A stretch of DNA of 36,518 bases from an uncultured bacterium (GTDB lineage: Bacteria; Myxococcota_A; UBA796; CAJQPC01), in assembly GCA_905480105.1 (NCBI GenBank), contig CAJQPC010000010.1:1-36518 (forward strand). Direction: 5' to 3'. How positions within the stretch are numbered: the stretch's first letter is position 1; each line of letters starts with the position of its first letter. The translations under genes and the position numbers were made by a program. Positions 7,925 to 16,844 of this stretch are shown here, in pieces. The notes under the pieces were generated by a model. It saw nothing but the letters and a program-made list of their open reading frames with translations. It made no database searches and was not told where the DNA came from.

Positions 7925-10225
7925 TTAGTTCTGCTGACGTTCCAAGGTTAAGTTGGGATAGAGCAGGTCAAAAATCTGCTCTACGTCGTTGGCATAGTGA
8001 AGGCTCAGATCGCCGAGCAGTGCAGGATCTAAGTCCGCCAAGTCCACTTGGTTGGCCTTGGGCAGTAAGACCGCGCTCATGCCCGCTCGGCGCGCTGCGA
8101 GTACCTTCGCCTTTACCCCGCCTACGGGCAGTATCTGGCCGCGCAGGGTGATCTCTCCGGACATGGCCAAGCCCTTCGGTAGGCTGCGGTTGAGCATAAG
8201 CGAGCTCAGTGCGGCCAACATCGCCACGCCGGCGCTTGGACCATCTTTGGGGATGCTTGCGCTGGGGCAGTGCACATGGAAGTCCTCCCTCTTGAAGCGG
8301 CTTGAAGCGATGCTTAGCTGGCGTGACCGGGAGCGCAGCAAGGACATGGCGGCCTGCACTGACTCCTTCATCACGACTCCCAGGGAGCCCGTGAGCTGGA
8401 GCTTGCCGTCTCCGTCGTCAAAGCCGGCGGCCTCGACGTGGAGGACCTCGCCACCCGCTGGGGTCCAAGCCAGGCCCAGCGCTACTCCAGGGCGCAGGGC
8501 CCCTTCGGTGAGTGTCTGGCGAAAGGGCGGCGGACCAAGCAGCTCAGCGAGGTGCTTCTCGCGGACCAAAAGAGCTCGTTTCCGGCCCTCTACGAAGCGC
8601 AGCGCCATGCGCCTGTAGATGCGACCCAACTGCCGCTCCAGCTCGCGCACACCGGGCTCCCGGGTGTAGCTACGGACAAGGGTCGTCATGGCCGTGGGTG
8701 AAATCCGAAGCTGAGACTCGGTCAGACCCACGCGCTCCCGGACGCGTGGCACCAGGTGCTGGCGGGCAATCTGCGTCTTCTCCTCCTCGATGTACCCAGG
8801 CAGGCGGATGACCTCCAGACGGTCCAATAAGGCCGTGGGGATGCTGTGCTCTACGTTGGCGGTGGCGATGAACAGCACCTGCGACAGGTCGAAGGGCACC
8901 CCCAGATAGTGATCCTCAAAGCGATGGTTTTGGCTGGCATCTAAGACCTCCAACAGGGCCGCCGCTGGGTCCCCGCGTTCCCCGGAGAGCTTGTCCATCT
9001 CGTCCAAGACCAGGACGGGATTGCGGGTGCCTGCCCTGCGAACGGCTTGCATGATTCGACCGGGTAGAGCTCCGATGTAGGTTCGCCGATGGCCCCGAAT
9101 CTCCGCCTCGTCTCGCACGCCGCCCAGGGAGACTTTTTGAAACTCACGGCCAAGGGCTTGTGCTGTGGTGGCTGCCAAGGATGTTTTGCCGACGCCCGGG
9201 GGGCCGGTCAGGCAGAGGATGGCGCCGCGGGCGTTGGGGTTGAGTTGACGCACCGCCAAGTACTCGAGCAGTCGCTGCTTGGGCTCCTCCAGTCCATAGT
9301 GGTCGCCATTCAGGATGGTACGTGCGTGGCCCATATCGTTGTCGTCGACGGTGCTTCGGTCCCAGGGAAGATCGGCGATGGTATCCAACCAAGTGCGCGT
9401 CACGCCGTACTCTGCGGCATCGGTGGGCAGCATGCGAAGACGGGCCAGCTCGCGCTCAGCCTCCTCCAGAACCTCTGCGGGCAAGTTGGCGGACTGCAAG
9501 CGCATTGCCAGTCGGTCCAGGTCGCTCTTGCCCGAGGGTTGTCCCAGCTCAGCTTGGAGGACGGTGATCTGCTCTTTCAGAAAAGCATGACGTTGCCGGC
9601 GGTCCATGGTCATGCGCGCTTGCTGCTGGATGTCGTTGCTCAGGTTCACCAGCTCCAGTGCCTTGGTCGCTTCCAGGGCGAGCACCTCAAGGCGGCTCAG
9701 CAGGTCGACCTCTTCAAGCAAGACTTGTTGCATGGGGACCGGCAGCTGGAGCATTCCAGCGGCGTAGTCGGCCAAGCGCTGTGGGCCCTCGTCCATTGGG
9801 GGGGCAGCACCCATTTCGGTGGGACGGCGAAGGTCGGATCCCAGAAGCTCTTCAAGCACTTGTCGCAAGTAGGCTTCGCCTACACCGATCTGTACGGGAT
9901 CTCCCGGACTGTCCGCCAGGTCCATGACTTGGCACCACATGCCCCGCTGAACCGTTTTCTTTTCTCCGCTGCGGACCACTCGACTGTGACCCTGAACCAG
10001 GATTCGCAGGCTGCCGTCGCCCAAGGTCACGCTGCGCAGAATCTTCCCCAAACAACCGACCTCTGCCAGTTGTTCGCCGACCTGTGCGAAGCAGGCCAGG
10101 GGAAGATCCTTGTCGACGGCCTCTGCCAGGGCGAGGAGCGCGTCAGGCTCACTGACCAGCATCGGGCGAAGCATGCCAGGGAAAAGGACGAGACCGTGAA
10201 GGGCGAGAGTGGGGTGGCTTTGCAT
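7925..10225 (-). CDS. lon: ATP-dependent Lon protease
   Basis: A 766-residue AAA+ serine protease that degrades misfolded and regulatory proteins in the cytoplasm. The N-domain opens typically (LALHGLVLFPGML), a helical coiled region follows (about 170-270), then Walker A GPPGVGKT (341-348), Walker B VLVLDEMDK, and the protease domain with the catalytic dyad Ser664 (KDGPSAG) and Lys707 (GGVKAK). The open frame runs another 350 codons upstream, but that part lies antisense to the kinase gene and does not look like Lon. The ATG at 10225 fits the family's N-terminus and has TAAGG five bases upstream. Only 33 bp separate it from the divergent kinase gene, so the two promoters must overlap or lie inside coding sequence. 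Slightly shorter than average but complete. Confidence 0.97.
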   Translation of the reverse strand: MQSHPTLALHGLVLFPGMLRPMLVSEPDALLALAEAVDKDLPLACFAQVGEQLAEVGCLGKILRSVTLGDGSLRILVQGHSRVVRSGEKKTVQRGMWCQVMDLADSPGDPVQIGVGEAYLRQVLEELLGSDLRRPTEMGAAPPMDEGPQRLADYAAGMLQLPVPMQQVLLEEVDLLSRLEVLALEATKALELVNLSNDIQQQARMTMDRRQRHAFLKEQITVLQAELGQPSGKSDLDRLAMRLQSANLPAEVLEEAERELARLRMLPTDAAEYGVTRTWLDTIADLPWDRSTVDDNDMGHARTILNGDHYGLEEPKQRLLEYLAVRQLNPNARGAILCLTGPPGVGKTSLAATTAQALGREFQKVSLGGVRDEAEIRGHRRTYIGALPGRIMQAVRRAGTRNPVLVLDEMDKLSGERGDPAAALLEVLDASQNHRFEDHYLGVPFDLSQVLFIATANVEHSIPTALLDRLEVIRLPGYIEEEKTQIARQHLVPRVRERVGLTESQLRISPTAMTTLVRSYTREPGVRELERQLGRIYRRMALRFVEGRKRALLVREKHLAELLGPPPFRQTLTEGALRPGVALGLAWTPAGGEVLHVEAAGFDDGDGKLQLTGSLGVVMKESVQAAMSLLRSRSRQLSIASSRFKREDFHVHCPSASIPKDGPSAGVAMLAALSSLMLNRSLPKGLAMSGEITLRGQILPVGGVKAKVLAARRAGMSAVLLPKANQVDLADLDPALLGDLSLHYANDVEQIFDLLYPNLTLERQQN

Positions 10226-10258
10226 GAATGCCTTAGGCTCTGAGTTACCCTTACTTGT

Positions 10259-13200
10259 GTGGAGCTTCCCGCTACTTTTGGGTCCTACCAGCTGCTGGAG
10301 CGCATTGCGACCGGTGGCATGGCCGAAGTATTCCTTGCGCGCAGCTTCGGTGTGGAGGGTTTTGAGAAGCGGTTGGTGATCAAGCGCATTCTGCCTCAGC
10401 TCGCCCGCAGCCAACATTTCATTACCCTTTTCGTGCGCGAGGCCAAGATTTCCTCGTTGCTGCACCATCCCAACATCGTGCAGGTTTTTGACCTGGGCCG
10501 GGTAGCTGAAGATCACTACATCGCCATGGAACACATCCATGGCCGGGACCTGACCCGGACCCTGCGCCGCTTGCGTGCCAATCAGCAAATCTTGCCCCTG
10601 GCGGTGGCTATTTACGTGATTGCCAATGTGGCTCGCGGGCTGGCTTACGCACATACGAGAGTCGATATAGAAGGACAAACCTCGCCTATTGTTCATCGAG
10701 ATGTGAGCCCGCACAACGTCATTTTGTCTTTTCTGGGGGAAGTCAAGCTTGTGGACTTCGGCATCGCCCGTCTGGCCAGTGAGCTGGAGAAAGAAGGGGA
10801 ACGTGGTGCACCCGGGGGCGGTAAGTTTGCCTACATGAGCCCGGAACAGGCCGCGGGCGGAAGGGTCGATCACCGCAGCGATCTCTTCTCTTGCGGGATC
10901 GTGCTCTGGGAAATGTTGGTGGGGCATCGGCTCTTTCAGGCTGAAGATCCCGAGGAGAAGCTCCGCTTGGTTCGGGAGGCGGTGGTGCCGGACCCCCGCC
11001 TGCACAACCCCGAAGTGCCAGATCGACTCTGGGAGATCCTCCAAAAAGCCTTGGCTAAAAATCCGGCCGATCGATACTCCAGCGCCAGTCTGATGGAGGA
11101 GGACCTTCGGGCCTTGCTCTTCGACTCGGGCATGCGGGTAGACGATGCTGCGCTGGGTGCTTTCCTTCGGGATCTCTTCGGCGATGAGCTTGGGCCGGAC
11201 CCCGGGGTCACCCAGCTCCAGAACTTGGCCGCCGAGCTGGCGCGCGTCCAAGAGGAGCGCGGCACGGCCAGCACGGGTCACAGCGGCTCTACGGGCTCGG
11301 AGACCACGGGGGGGGGCTTAGGTCGTTTGCTGGGCGAGAAGAAAAACGTGGCGGTCGTGGTCGCCGAGCTGGTGGGCCTGACCGATGCCAGCGCCATCAT
11401 GGAGCCCGAGGAGGTGCTGCGCCAGCAGGACGTGGTCATGCGGGCGGTGCGAAAGTTGGCGAACCGCTACGACGGTTGGTTGGACGCCTTTTCTCACGAC
11501 ACGCTGACCTTGCTCTTTGGGGTGCCTAGGGCCCACGAAGACGACATAGACCGGGCCATGGCCTGCTCTCTGGATCTGCTTAGGGCCGTGGAGCGTCTTC
11601 GGGCCAAGGGCCACGCCATGGACTTAGCCATTGGAGTTCACTGCGGGGAAGTAGCGTTGAGCGGCACCGAAGAGGAGCTGCGCTACGTGCCGCGGGGCAA
11701 CACCCTCAAGTTAGCCCGGCGCTTGGTCAGTCTGGCAGAGCCAGGTGACGTGCAAGTCAGCGACGAGGTGGCCTCTCAGGCGGGGGAGCGCTGGCGCTTT
11801 TCCGTGGGTCCACGCATCCGCATGAAGGGCAGGCGGGAGGAGCTCGCCACCTTCCTCTTGACCGGCCGCCGCCGTCGCGTCTTGGGTGGGGCACAGGGGC
11901 GCTGGATCCGCCGTGGGGACGAGCTGGAGCTGCTGGCCAGTGGCGTGAGTGGGCTGGCGGAAGGGCAGGGTGGACTCATTGCCATTCAGGGGCCTGCGGG
12001 AATCGGAAAGAGCCGTTTGGTCGGTGAACTTCGACGCCTGACGCGCCGTATTGGCGTGCCGCTTTATGCAGCGCGCGCCTATCCGTATGGACACGAAGTG
12101 CCCTTGGCGCCCTTCCGAGACATGGTGGGCTCCGCCTTGGGAATCGATCCCAGAGATGGACCCTCTGACCTCTGGGATCGCCTGGCCCGCCTGGGCGAGT
12201 TGGGCTTGAACCAGTCCGACATCGCGCACCTCTCGGCGCTCTTTGGTGTTCGGGCCCCAGGATGGCGTGAGCCTTCGCGTGAGGACATTTTTGGCGCCGG
12301 AGCGCGGTTTATTCGGGGTGTGTCCAACGCCGGCCCAGTGCTCTTGGTCTTGGAGGACCTGCAGTTCTTACGCCCGGCGGAGCGCGAGCTTTTGGGCCAC
12401 TTGATGCGTGCCAGCTCGGACTTGCGGGTGCTCTGGTTGGTGAGCTCACGGGGTACACCGCCCAAGGAAATTCCATCTCCGAGTTTGGAGATTCGCCTGG
12501 GTTCTCTGGGCCAAGCCGGCCTGCAGGCGCTGACTCTGGATCTGCTCGGGGCCCAAGAGGTGGGTGAGTCGCTGGTCGATCTGGTGGCCCGCATCGCTCA
12601 AGGCAACGCGCTCTACGCGCACGAGGTGCTGAAGTCCTTGCAGCAGCGAGGCCTGATCTCCTGGGAGCGCCGTGCCGCCACCCTCTTGGCCAGCGATGCG
12701 GTCGTGGCCATCCTGCCGCCCACCCTGGAAGGTCTGGTCACCTCGCGCATCGACGCTCTGGACCCCGCCTCCAAGGGGGCACTCCAGCTGGCTGCCACCG
12801 TCGGCTTGAGCTTCTCCCCGGAGCTGATCGCCGAGGCCGCCGGCATTGAAGACGCTGCACCCATTTTCGCCGACTTGGTCGAGGCCGCGATGATTGTCGA
12901 AGAGGAGGGCGGTACTGCACGCTTCGCCTCGGATCTCGTCTGGCAGGTCGTCCGCCGCAGTATCTTGGGCGTTCAGCTTCGAGACCACCACCGCTTGGTC
13001 GCCGGCGGTATGGAGCGCCTGTTCAAGGACCGGATGGCCCCCCACCTCGAGGCCGTGGCGGGACACTGTGCAGCCGGTGGCCGTCTGGCCGATGCCGCTT
13101 GGTACGCATCCAGGGCCGGGGACCAGCAGCGCAGTGGGGCTTTTTTCGAGAGAGCACTGGCTACCTACAGGAAGGGAGTGGTCTGGCTGGAGGCTGCTGT

Positions 13201-14221
13201 AGAAGGAGGAGAAGACCCAGCGCTTCATGCCCGTGGTGAGGCCACGCTGCACCTGAAAGCCGGCGAGGTTGCGCTGCTCATGGGCCAACCAAAGAACGCT
13301 GAGCGACACCTGGTCTTGGCCTTGGATATTGCCTCCGATGCGGTCATTCAGGACGTAGAGACCCGCTGCTTCTTGGGCCTGGGGCGTGTCTTTGCCGCCA
13401 CCGGCCGAGAGCGCATTGCGGTGGTGAACCTGGAGCAGGCGTTGGGGGAGTCAAGGAGAACCCGGGATATCAAGGGCCAAGTTGCCGTTCTCACGGAGCT
13501 GGCCAGCCTAAAAAGGGACTCGGGGGACTACGCTGCTTGCGAGAGCTTGTTGGAGGAGGCGCTGAGCTTGGCGGGAGATCAAGCTCAGCTGGCGGCGATG
13601 GTTCAGCTGGGCTTGGGCAACCGTTTCATCCGAGATGACCGCCCAGAGCGGGCCTGGGAGCGCCTGCAAGCGGCCCGGCAGCTCGCTGAGCGCGCTGGTG
13701 ACCCCATCCTGCTGGGCCGAATCGAGAACAACCTCGGCTTGGCCTTGCACGGATTGGAAGATTTTGAAGGGGCCCTGCGCCACTTCCGGCGGGCGCTGGA
13801 GGCGCGGCGCGGTACTGGCTACCGCCGCGGTTTGGTGATCAACCTGCACAACATCGGAGACGCGCACCTGCGCCTTGGGCAGACAGGACGGGCACACGCG
13901 GCCTTTGTCGAGTCCCGTGACCTGGCCAAGGAGTCCGGTTTGGAGCGCAGTGTGGCCTTGAACGACGGCTACCTTGGCTACTTAGAAGCCTTGCGTGGTG
14001 ATCCGGGAGAGGGGCTGGCCCTGATCCGTCGAGCCAGCGCCCGCAGCCGCTCTTTGGGCGATGTCCAAGCCGAGGTCAGCGCACAGTGGTTGGAAGGTCT
14101 GGTGCTCTTGGACCAGGGCAACATCGCCGCTGGCCGAGTCATGTTGGAGAAGGCCCTGGCCGCCTCCCGCGATATCGGCGCCCACTGGATCGCCCGCGAC
14201 ATAGAGGCTGCATTGCTGTGA
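10259..14221 (+). CDS. Ser/Thr protein kinase - cyclase-like - AAA ATPase - TPR regulator
   Basis: A 1320-residue multidomain signalling protein, probably cytoplasmic since no membrane segment is seen. Residues 10-290 are a Hanks-type kinase with all key residues: the Gly loop (ATGGMAEVF), Lys42, HRD (146-148) in HRDVSPHN, Asp166 in VDFG, and SPEQ. About 360-535 resembles a class III nucleotide cyclase fold (GVHCGEVALSG), but the first metal Asp site reads AELVGLT, so cyclase activity is doubtful. Walker A GPAGIGKS (578-585) begins an AAA/STAND-type ATPase, followed to the C-terminus (about 960-1310) by TPR-like repeats. This order matches known kinase-cyclase-ATPase-TPR transcriptional or signalling regulators of Myxococcota. 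The start is GTG without a visible ribosome site and possibly leaderless; later starts would cut the kinase loop. Its stop overlaps the next gene as GTGA. Confidence 0.93.
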   Translation: MELPATFGSYQLLERIATGGMAEVFLARSFGVEGFEKRLVIKRILPQLARSQHFITLFVREAKISSLLHHPNIVQVFDLGRVAEDHYIAMEHIHGRDLTRTLRRLRANQQILPLAVAIYVIANVARGLAYAHTRVDIEGQTSPIVHRDVSPHNVILSFLGEVKLVDFGIARLASELEKEGERGAPGGGKFAYMSPEQAAGGRVDHRSDLFSCGIVLWEMLVGHRLFQAEDPEEKLRLVREAVVPDPRLHNPEVPDRLWEILQKALAKNPADRYSSASLMEEDLRALLFDSGMRVDDAALGAFLRDLFGDELGPDPGVTQLQNLAAELARVQEERGTASTGHSGSTGSETTGGGLGRLLGEKKNVAVVVAELVGLTDASAIMEPEEVLRQQDVVMRAVRKLANRYDGWLDAFSHDTLTLLFGVPRAHEDDIDRAMACSLDLLRAVERLRAKGHAMDLAIGVHCGEVALSGTEEELRYVPRGNTLKLARRLVSLAEPGDVQVSDEVASQAGERWRFSVGPRIRMKGRREELATFLLTGRRRRVLGGAQGRWIRRGDELELLASGVSGLAEGQGGLIAIQGPAGIGKSRLVGELRRLTRRIGVPLYAARAYPYGHEVPLAPFRDMVGSALGIDPRDGPSDLWDRLARLGELGLNQSDIAHLSALFGVRAPGWREPSREDIFGAGARFIRGVSNAGPVLLVLEDLQFLRPAERELLGHLMRASSDLRVLWLVSSRGTPPKEIPSPSLEIRLGSLGQAGLQALTLDLLGAQEVGESLVDLVARIAQGNALYAHEVLKSLQQRGLISWERRAATLLASDAVVAILPPTLEGLVTSRIDALDPASKGALQLAATVGLSFSPELIAEAAGIEDAAPIFADLVEAAMIVEEEGGTARFASDLVWQVVRRSILGVQLRDHHRLVAGGMERLFKDRMAPHLEAVAGHCAAGGRLADAAWYASRAGDQQRSGAFFERALATYRKGVVWLEAAVEGGEDPALHARGEATLHLKAGEVALLMGQPKNAERHLVLALDIASDAVIQDVETRCFLGLGRVFAATGRERIAVVNLEQALGESRRTRDIKGQVAVLTELASLKRDSGDYAACESLLEEALSLAGDQAQLAAMVQLGLGNRFIRDDRPERAWERLQAARQLAERAGDPILLGRIENNLGLALHGLEDFEGALRHFRRALEARRGTGYRRGLVINLHNIGDAHLRLGQTGRAHAAFVESRDLAKESGLERSVALNDGYLGYLEALRGDPGEGLALIRRASARSRSLGDVQAEVSAQWLEGLVLLDQGNIAAGRVMLEKALAASRDIGAHWIARDIEAALL

Positions 14222-15504
14222 GTCCCCCCATGAACACGGCCCTGGCTGCTCGGCCCGCCGGCGTAAATCTTCGAATCACTCAAGCCTACTGCTTGCCCAC
14301 TGGCACTCGGCCCATTCCGCCTTTCGACGACTTGCCCAAAGACGTCCAAGTCCTGGGCCGCTCCCTGACGGCCTACCAGGATGAGATGCTCGCTGAGCTC
14401 GGCCTGAGCCGGGTCTGCGAGCCGCCCGACGGTCCCCACGTGGTCTTTTCCGATCGCACGTGGTTCACGGATGGGGCCGTGCGCCGGATGCTGGCCCAAC
14501 TCCAGCCTGGTCAGCGCCTCAAGGTGGAGTGCGCGCCATTCTGGGAGCTCACCGGCGGTTTGCAGGAGTTGGACCAGGACGGGGTCTACGAGTTGGGCAT
14601 TGCTGCGGCCCCGATTGCGTCTTTTAAGGAGCTGGAGCCCGGCGTTGTGGACTTTGAGTTCACCCTGTCCCCTCCGGCCAAGCAGCACTCGGCCATTGCC
14701 CACGCGCTGCCTGCGGAAGTGGCCATCTCCGACGCCTGCGTGCATCAGGTTGACCACTGGATTCACATTCTTCGTATCAACTGGCTGGCCATGGCAGCCA
14801 CCATCGAGAGGGAGAAGCGGCGCTTTGCCTCCGAGGGCGTTCTCACCAAGGTCGGCAAGCTTGCCGGGGTGTTGTGGAGATCGAAGGGATTGACCCGCGA
14901 CAAGGTCGCTGCCGGTCTCTCTCGGATTGGCCCGGACTGCCAGATCCACAGCTCAGCGGTTGTCGAGGCCAGTGTGATTGGTCGCGGTGTTCAGATTGGC
15001 CCCATGGCCGTGGTGCGCGGTGCTGTGGTTGGCGACGGCGCCCAGATAGAGGAGCACGCCATCTGCAACGCCAGCGTCTTGGGTAAAAACACCCGCTTAG
15101 GACGGCGGGGCATGCTCAACTTGGCTGTCCTTTACGATGGCGCGTTTGTGAGCAATGGGCGTGGCTTTCAGGCCTGCGTATTCGGACGGGACAGCTTTGT
15201 GGCGGAGACTGTAATGGCCTATGACCTGAGCTTTGGGGCACCGGTCAAAGTCTTGCATCGCGGGGAGCGGGTCTCCTCCGGCACTCACTTTTTGGGCGCA
15301 GCCATTGGCCACCGGGCTCGTGTCGGCGCCGAGGTCATCCTGGGCTACGGCGCGGAGGTCCCCAACGAGGCCTTCCTGGTCGGCCCTGCACACAATGTGC
15401 TGCGTTCTTGGGGGGGCGGCCTTGGGCCCCATCGGGTAGAGGATGGCATTGCCCGCTCTTGCGCCCCTGCGCACAAGAGCACGGACCCCTTGGAGAAGCC
15501 ATGA
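14218..15504 (+). CDS. Left-handed beta-helix (hexapeptide repeat) protein, unknown N-terminal half
   Basis: A 428-residue protein. From about 241 to 410 it carries hexapeptide-type turns (SSAVVEASVIGRGVQIGPMA, VVRGAVVGDGAQIEEHAICN) ending in AAIGHRARVGAEVILGYGAE, the left-handed beta-helix of GlmU/LpxA-type acyl- and nucleotidyltransferases. The N-terminal 240 residues, including CLPTGTRPIPPFDDLPKDV and FWELTGGLQELDQDGVYEL, match no family I recognise; I see no GlmU-type GxGxRM nucleotide loop. The start is GTG 14218, which overlaps the kinase stop (GTGA) and has AGAGG about 10 bases upstream; an ATG at 14230 is the alternative. The gene sits between the kinase and an FG-GAP lipoprotein, with overlaps on both sides. 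A transferase acting on an envelope sugar or nucleotide sugar is possible but unproven. Confidence 0.8.
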   Translation: MSPPMNTALAARPAGVNLRITQAYCLPTGTRPIPPFDDLPKDVQVLGRSLTAYQDEMLAELGLSRVCEPPDGPHVVFSDRTWFTDGAVRRMLAQLQPGQRLKVECAPFWELTGGLQELDQDGVYELGIAAAPIASFKELEPGVVDFEFTLSPPAKQHSAIAHALPAEVAISDACVHQVDHWIHILRINWLAMAATIEREKRRFASEGVLTKVGKLAGVLWRSKGLTRDKVAAGLSRIGPDCQIHSSAVVEASVIGRGVQIGPMAVVRGAVVGDGAQIEEHAICNASVLGKNTRLGRRGMLNLAVLYDGAFVSNGRGFQACVFGRDSFVAETVMAYDLSFGAPVKVLHRGERVSSGTHFLGAAIGHRARVGAEVILGYGAEVPNEAFLVGPAHNVLRSWGGGLGPHRVEDGIARSCAPAHKSTDPLEKP

Positions 15505-16844
15505 ATAAGCCGAACATCACTGTCCCTCTCGCCGGCTCCCTCACCGGTTTGGTCGCTCTTGCCTTGGGGGCCCTGGTGGCCTGTGGCGGTAGTGAAGCCA
15601 AGGATGGCGCTCAGCCCGAGGGCGTGGCCAAGGCCCCAGCCTCTGCTGAGTTCAAGTCGCCCGAGCCTGTTCAGGAAGCACTGGTAGGCGGGCCATACCC
15701 CTCCCTGATGCTGACACAATCTGTCTTCCTCAAAGACGCCAGCGGAAAGCCTGTTCCCGGCCCCGCGCGCCTGGACATCTGGCGGGACACTGGCGATGGC
15801 TGGAAGCTTACTCGTTTAGAGGACGCCGACTCCAACGTCTTTCACAAGGCCATTCAACAGGCTGACGGCAGCCTGCTTACCATCGGTGCCGAGGGCGCCA
15901 ACCTGAAGAAATGGACCTTTGCCGATGGCAAGTGGAGCAACGAACTCCTCTGGTCCAAGGACTGGGGCGGAAAGTTCCAGCGTCTGCGTGATCTGGAGAT
16001 CGCCGATGTGAACGGCGACGGAGCCGACGACTACGTCCTGGCGACCCACGACTCCGGTGTTGTGGCAGTCATCGAGCCCGGCTTGGGCGAGGGCGGGACC
16101 CACAAGGTCACCGAGATGGACCAAAAGGCCGATACCTTCGTGCACGAGATTGAGATCGGAGACGTGGACGGCGACGGCAAGATGGAGTTCTTTGCCACTC
16201 CCTCCGACCGCAACCAGGCTGGCAAGAGCCAGGCGGGCGGTGTGGTCATGTACAAGTGGAACGGCACGGGCTGGGACAAGAGCTGGGTCGAGGAACAGCA
16301 CGGTACCCATGCCAAGGAGATCTTGGCCACCGATTTGGACGGCGACGGCGTGACCGAGCTGTTCAGCGTGCTGGAAGCCGAGATCGATCCCACCGACAAG
16401 CGCAAGGTCATCAGCCCCGTCACCGTGCGGCAGTACGTTTATGACCAGGCCACCAAGACCTTTACCGCCACGGACATCGCCAGCATCGAGGACCGCCAGA
16501 CCCGCTTCCTGGTACCCGGTGATTTTGACGGCGACGGCCAGGTCGAGCTGGTCGCTGCTGCCATGAGCTCCGGTCTCTTTTTGTTGGAGCCACCCGCCAA
16601 AGACTCTGAGAGCCTTGAGTGGACCACCAACCGCTTTGACCAGAGCTCCGGTGGCTTTGAGCACAGCACCTACGCGGCTGACTTGGATGGCGACGGTACA
16701 CCAGAGCTCTATGTGGCGGCAGACACCCAGCGTGAGTTGAAGCGCTACATCTGGAACGCCGAGCGGGGCACCTTTGACAAGCAGCTCTTGGGCCGCTTGG
16801 AGCAGGACATCATCACCTGGAACATCACGACCGCGTCGCTCTAA
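15501..16844 (+). CDS. FG-GAP/VCBS repeat lipoprotein
   Basis: A 447-residue predicted lipoprotein. The signal (MNKPNITVPLAGSLTGLVAL then LGALVAC) ends in the lipobox LVAC. The mature protein holds at least five FG-GAP/VCBS-type blades with the Ca-binding DxDGDG core: ADVNGDGADD, GDVDGDGKME, TDLDGDGVTE, GDFDGDGQVE and [10 protein letters not shown], spread over about residues 165-410. This is typical of an integrin-alpha-like beta-propeller exposed at the cell surface or in the periplasm, with a structural or binding role. The ATG overlaps the upstream stop as ATGA and is preceded by GGAGAAG. It is third in the kinase operon and could be an output or an envelope sensor of that system. Its last four bases overlap the convergent DUF1643 gene. 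No enzymatic motif was found. Confidence 0.9.
   Translation: MNKPNITVPLAGSLTGLVALALGALVACGGSEAKDGAQPEGVAKAPASAEFKSPEPVQEALVGGPYPSLMLTQSVFLKDASGKPVPGPARLDIWRDTGDGWKLTRLEDADSNVFHKAIQQADGSLLTIGAEGANLKKWTFADGKWSNELLWSKDWGGKFQRLRDLEIADVNGDGADDYVLATHDSGVVAVIEPGLGEGGTHKVTEMDQKADTFVHEIEIGDVDGDGKMEFFATPSDRNQAGKSQAGGVVMYKWNGTGWDKSWVEEQHGTHAKEILATDLDGDGVTELFSVLEAEIDPTDKRKVISPVTVRQYVYDQATKTFTATDIASIEDRQTRFLVPGDFDGDGQVELVAAAMSSGLFLLEPPAKDSESLEWTTNRFDQSSGGFEHSTYAADLDGDGTPELYVAADTQRELKRYIWNAERGTFDKQLLGRLEQDIITWNITTASL

Noticed and set aside
10226-11281. Upstream extension of the lon reading frame by about 350 codons
   Set aside because: It lies antisense to the kinase domain, which is clearly real, and shows no protein-family features. 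Lon's normal N-terminus and a ribosome site are at 10225.
12446-13309. 287-codon minus-strand frame inside the kinase gene
   Set aside because: Antisense shadow of the ATPase region; no start signal or family features.
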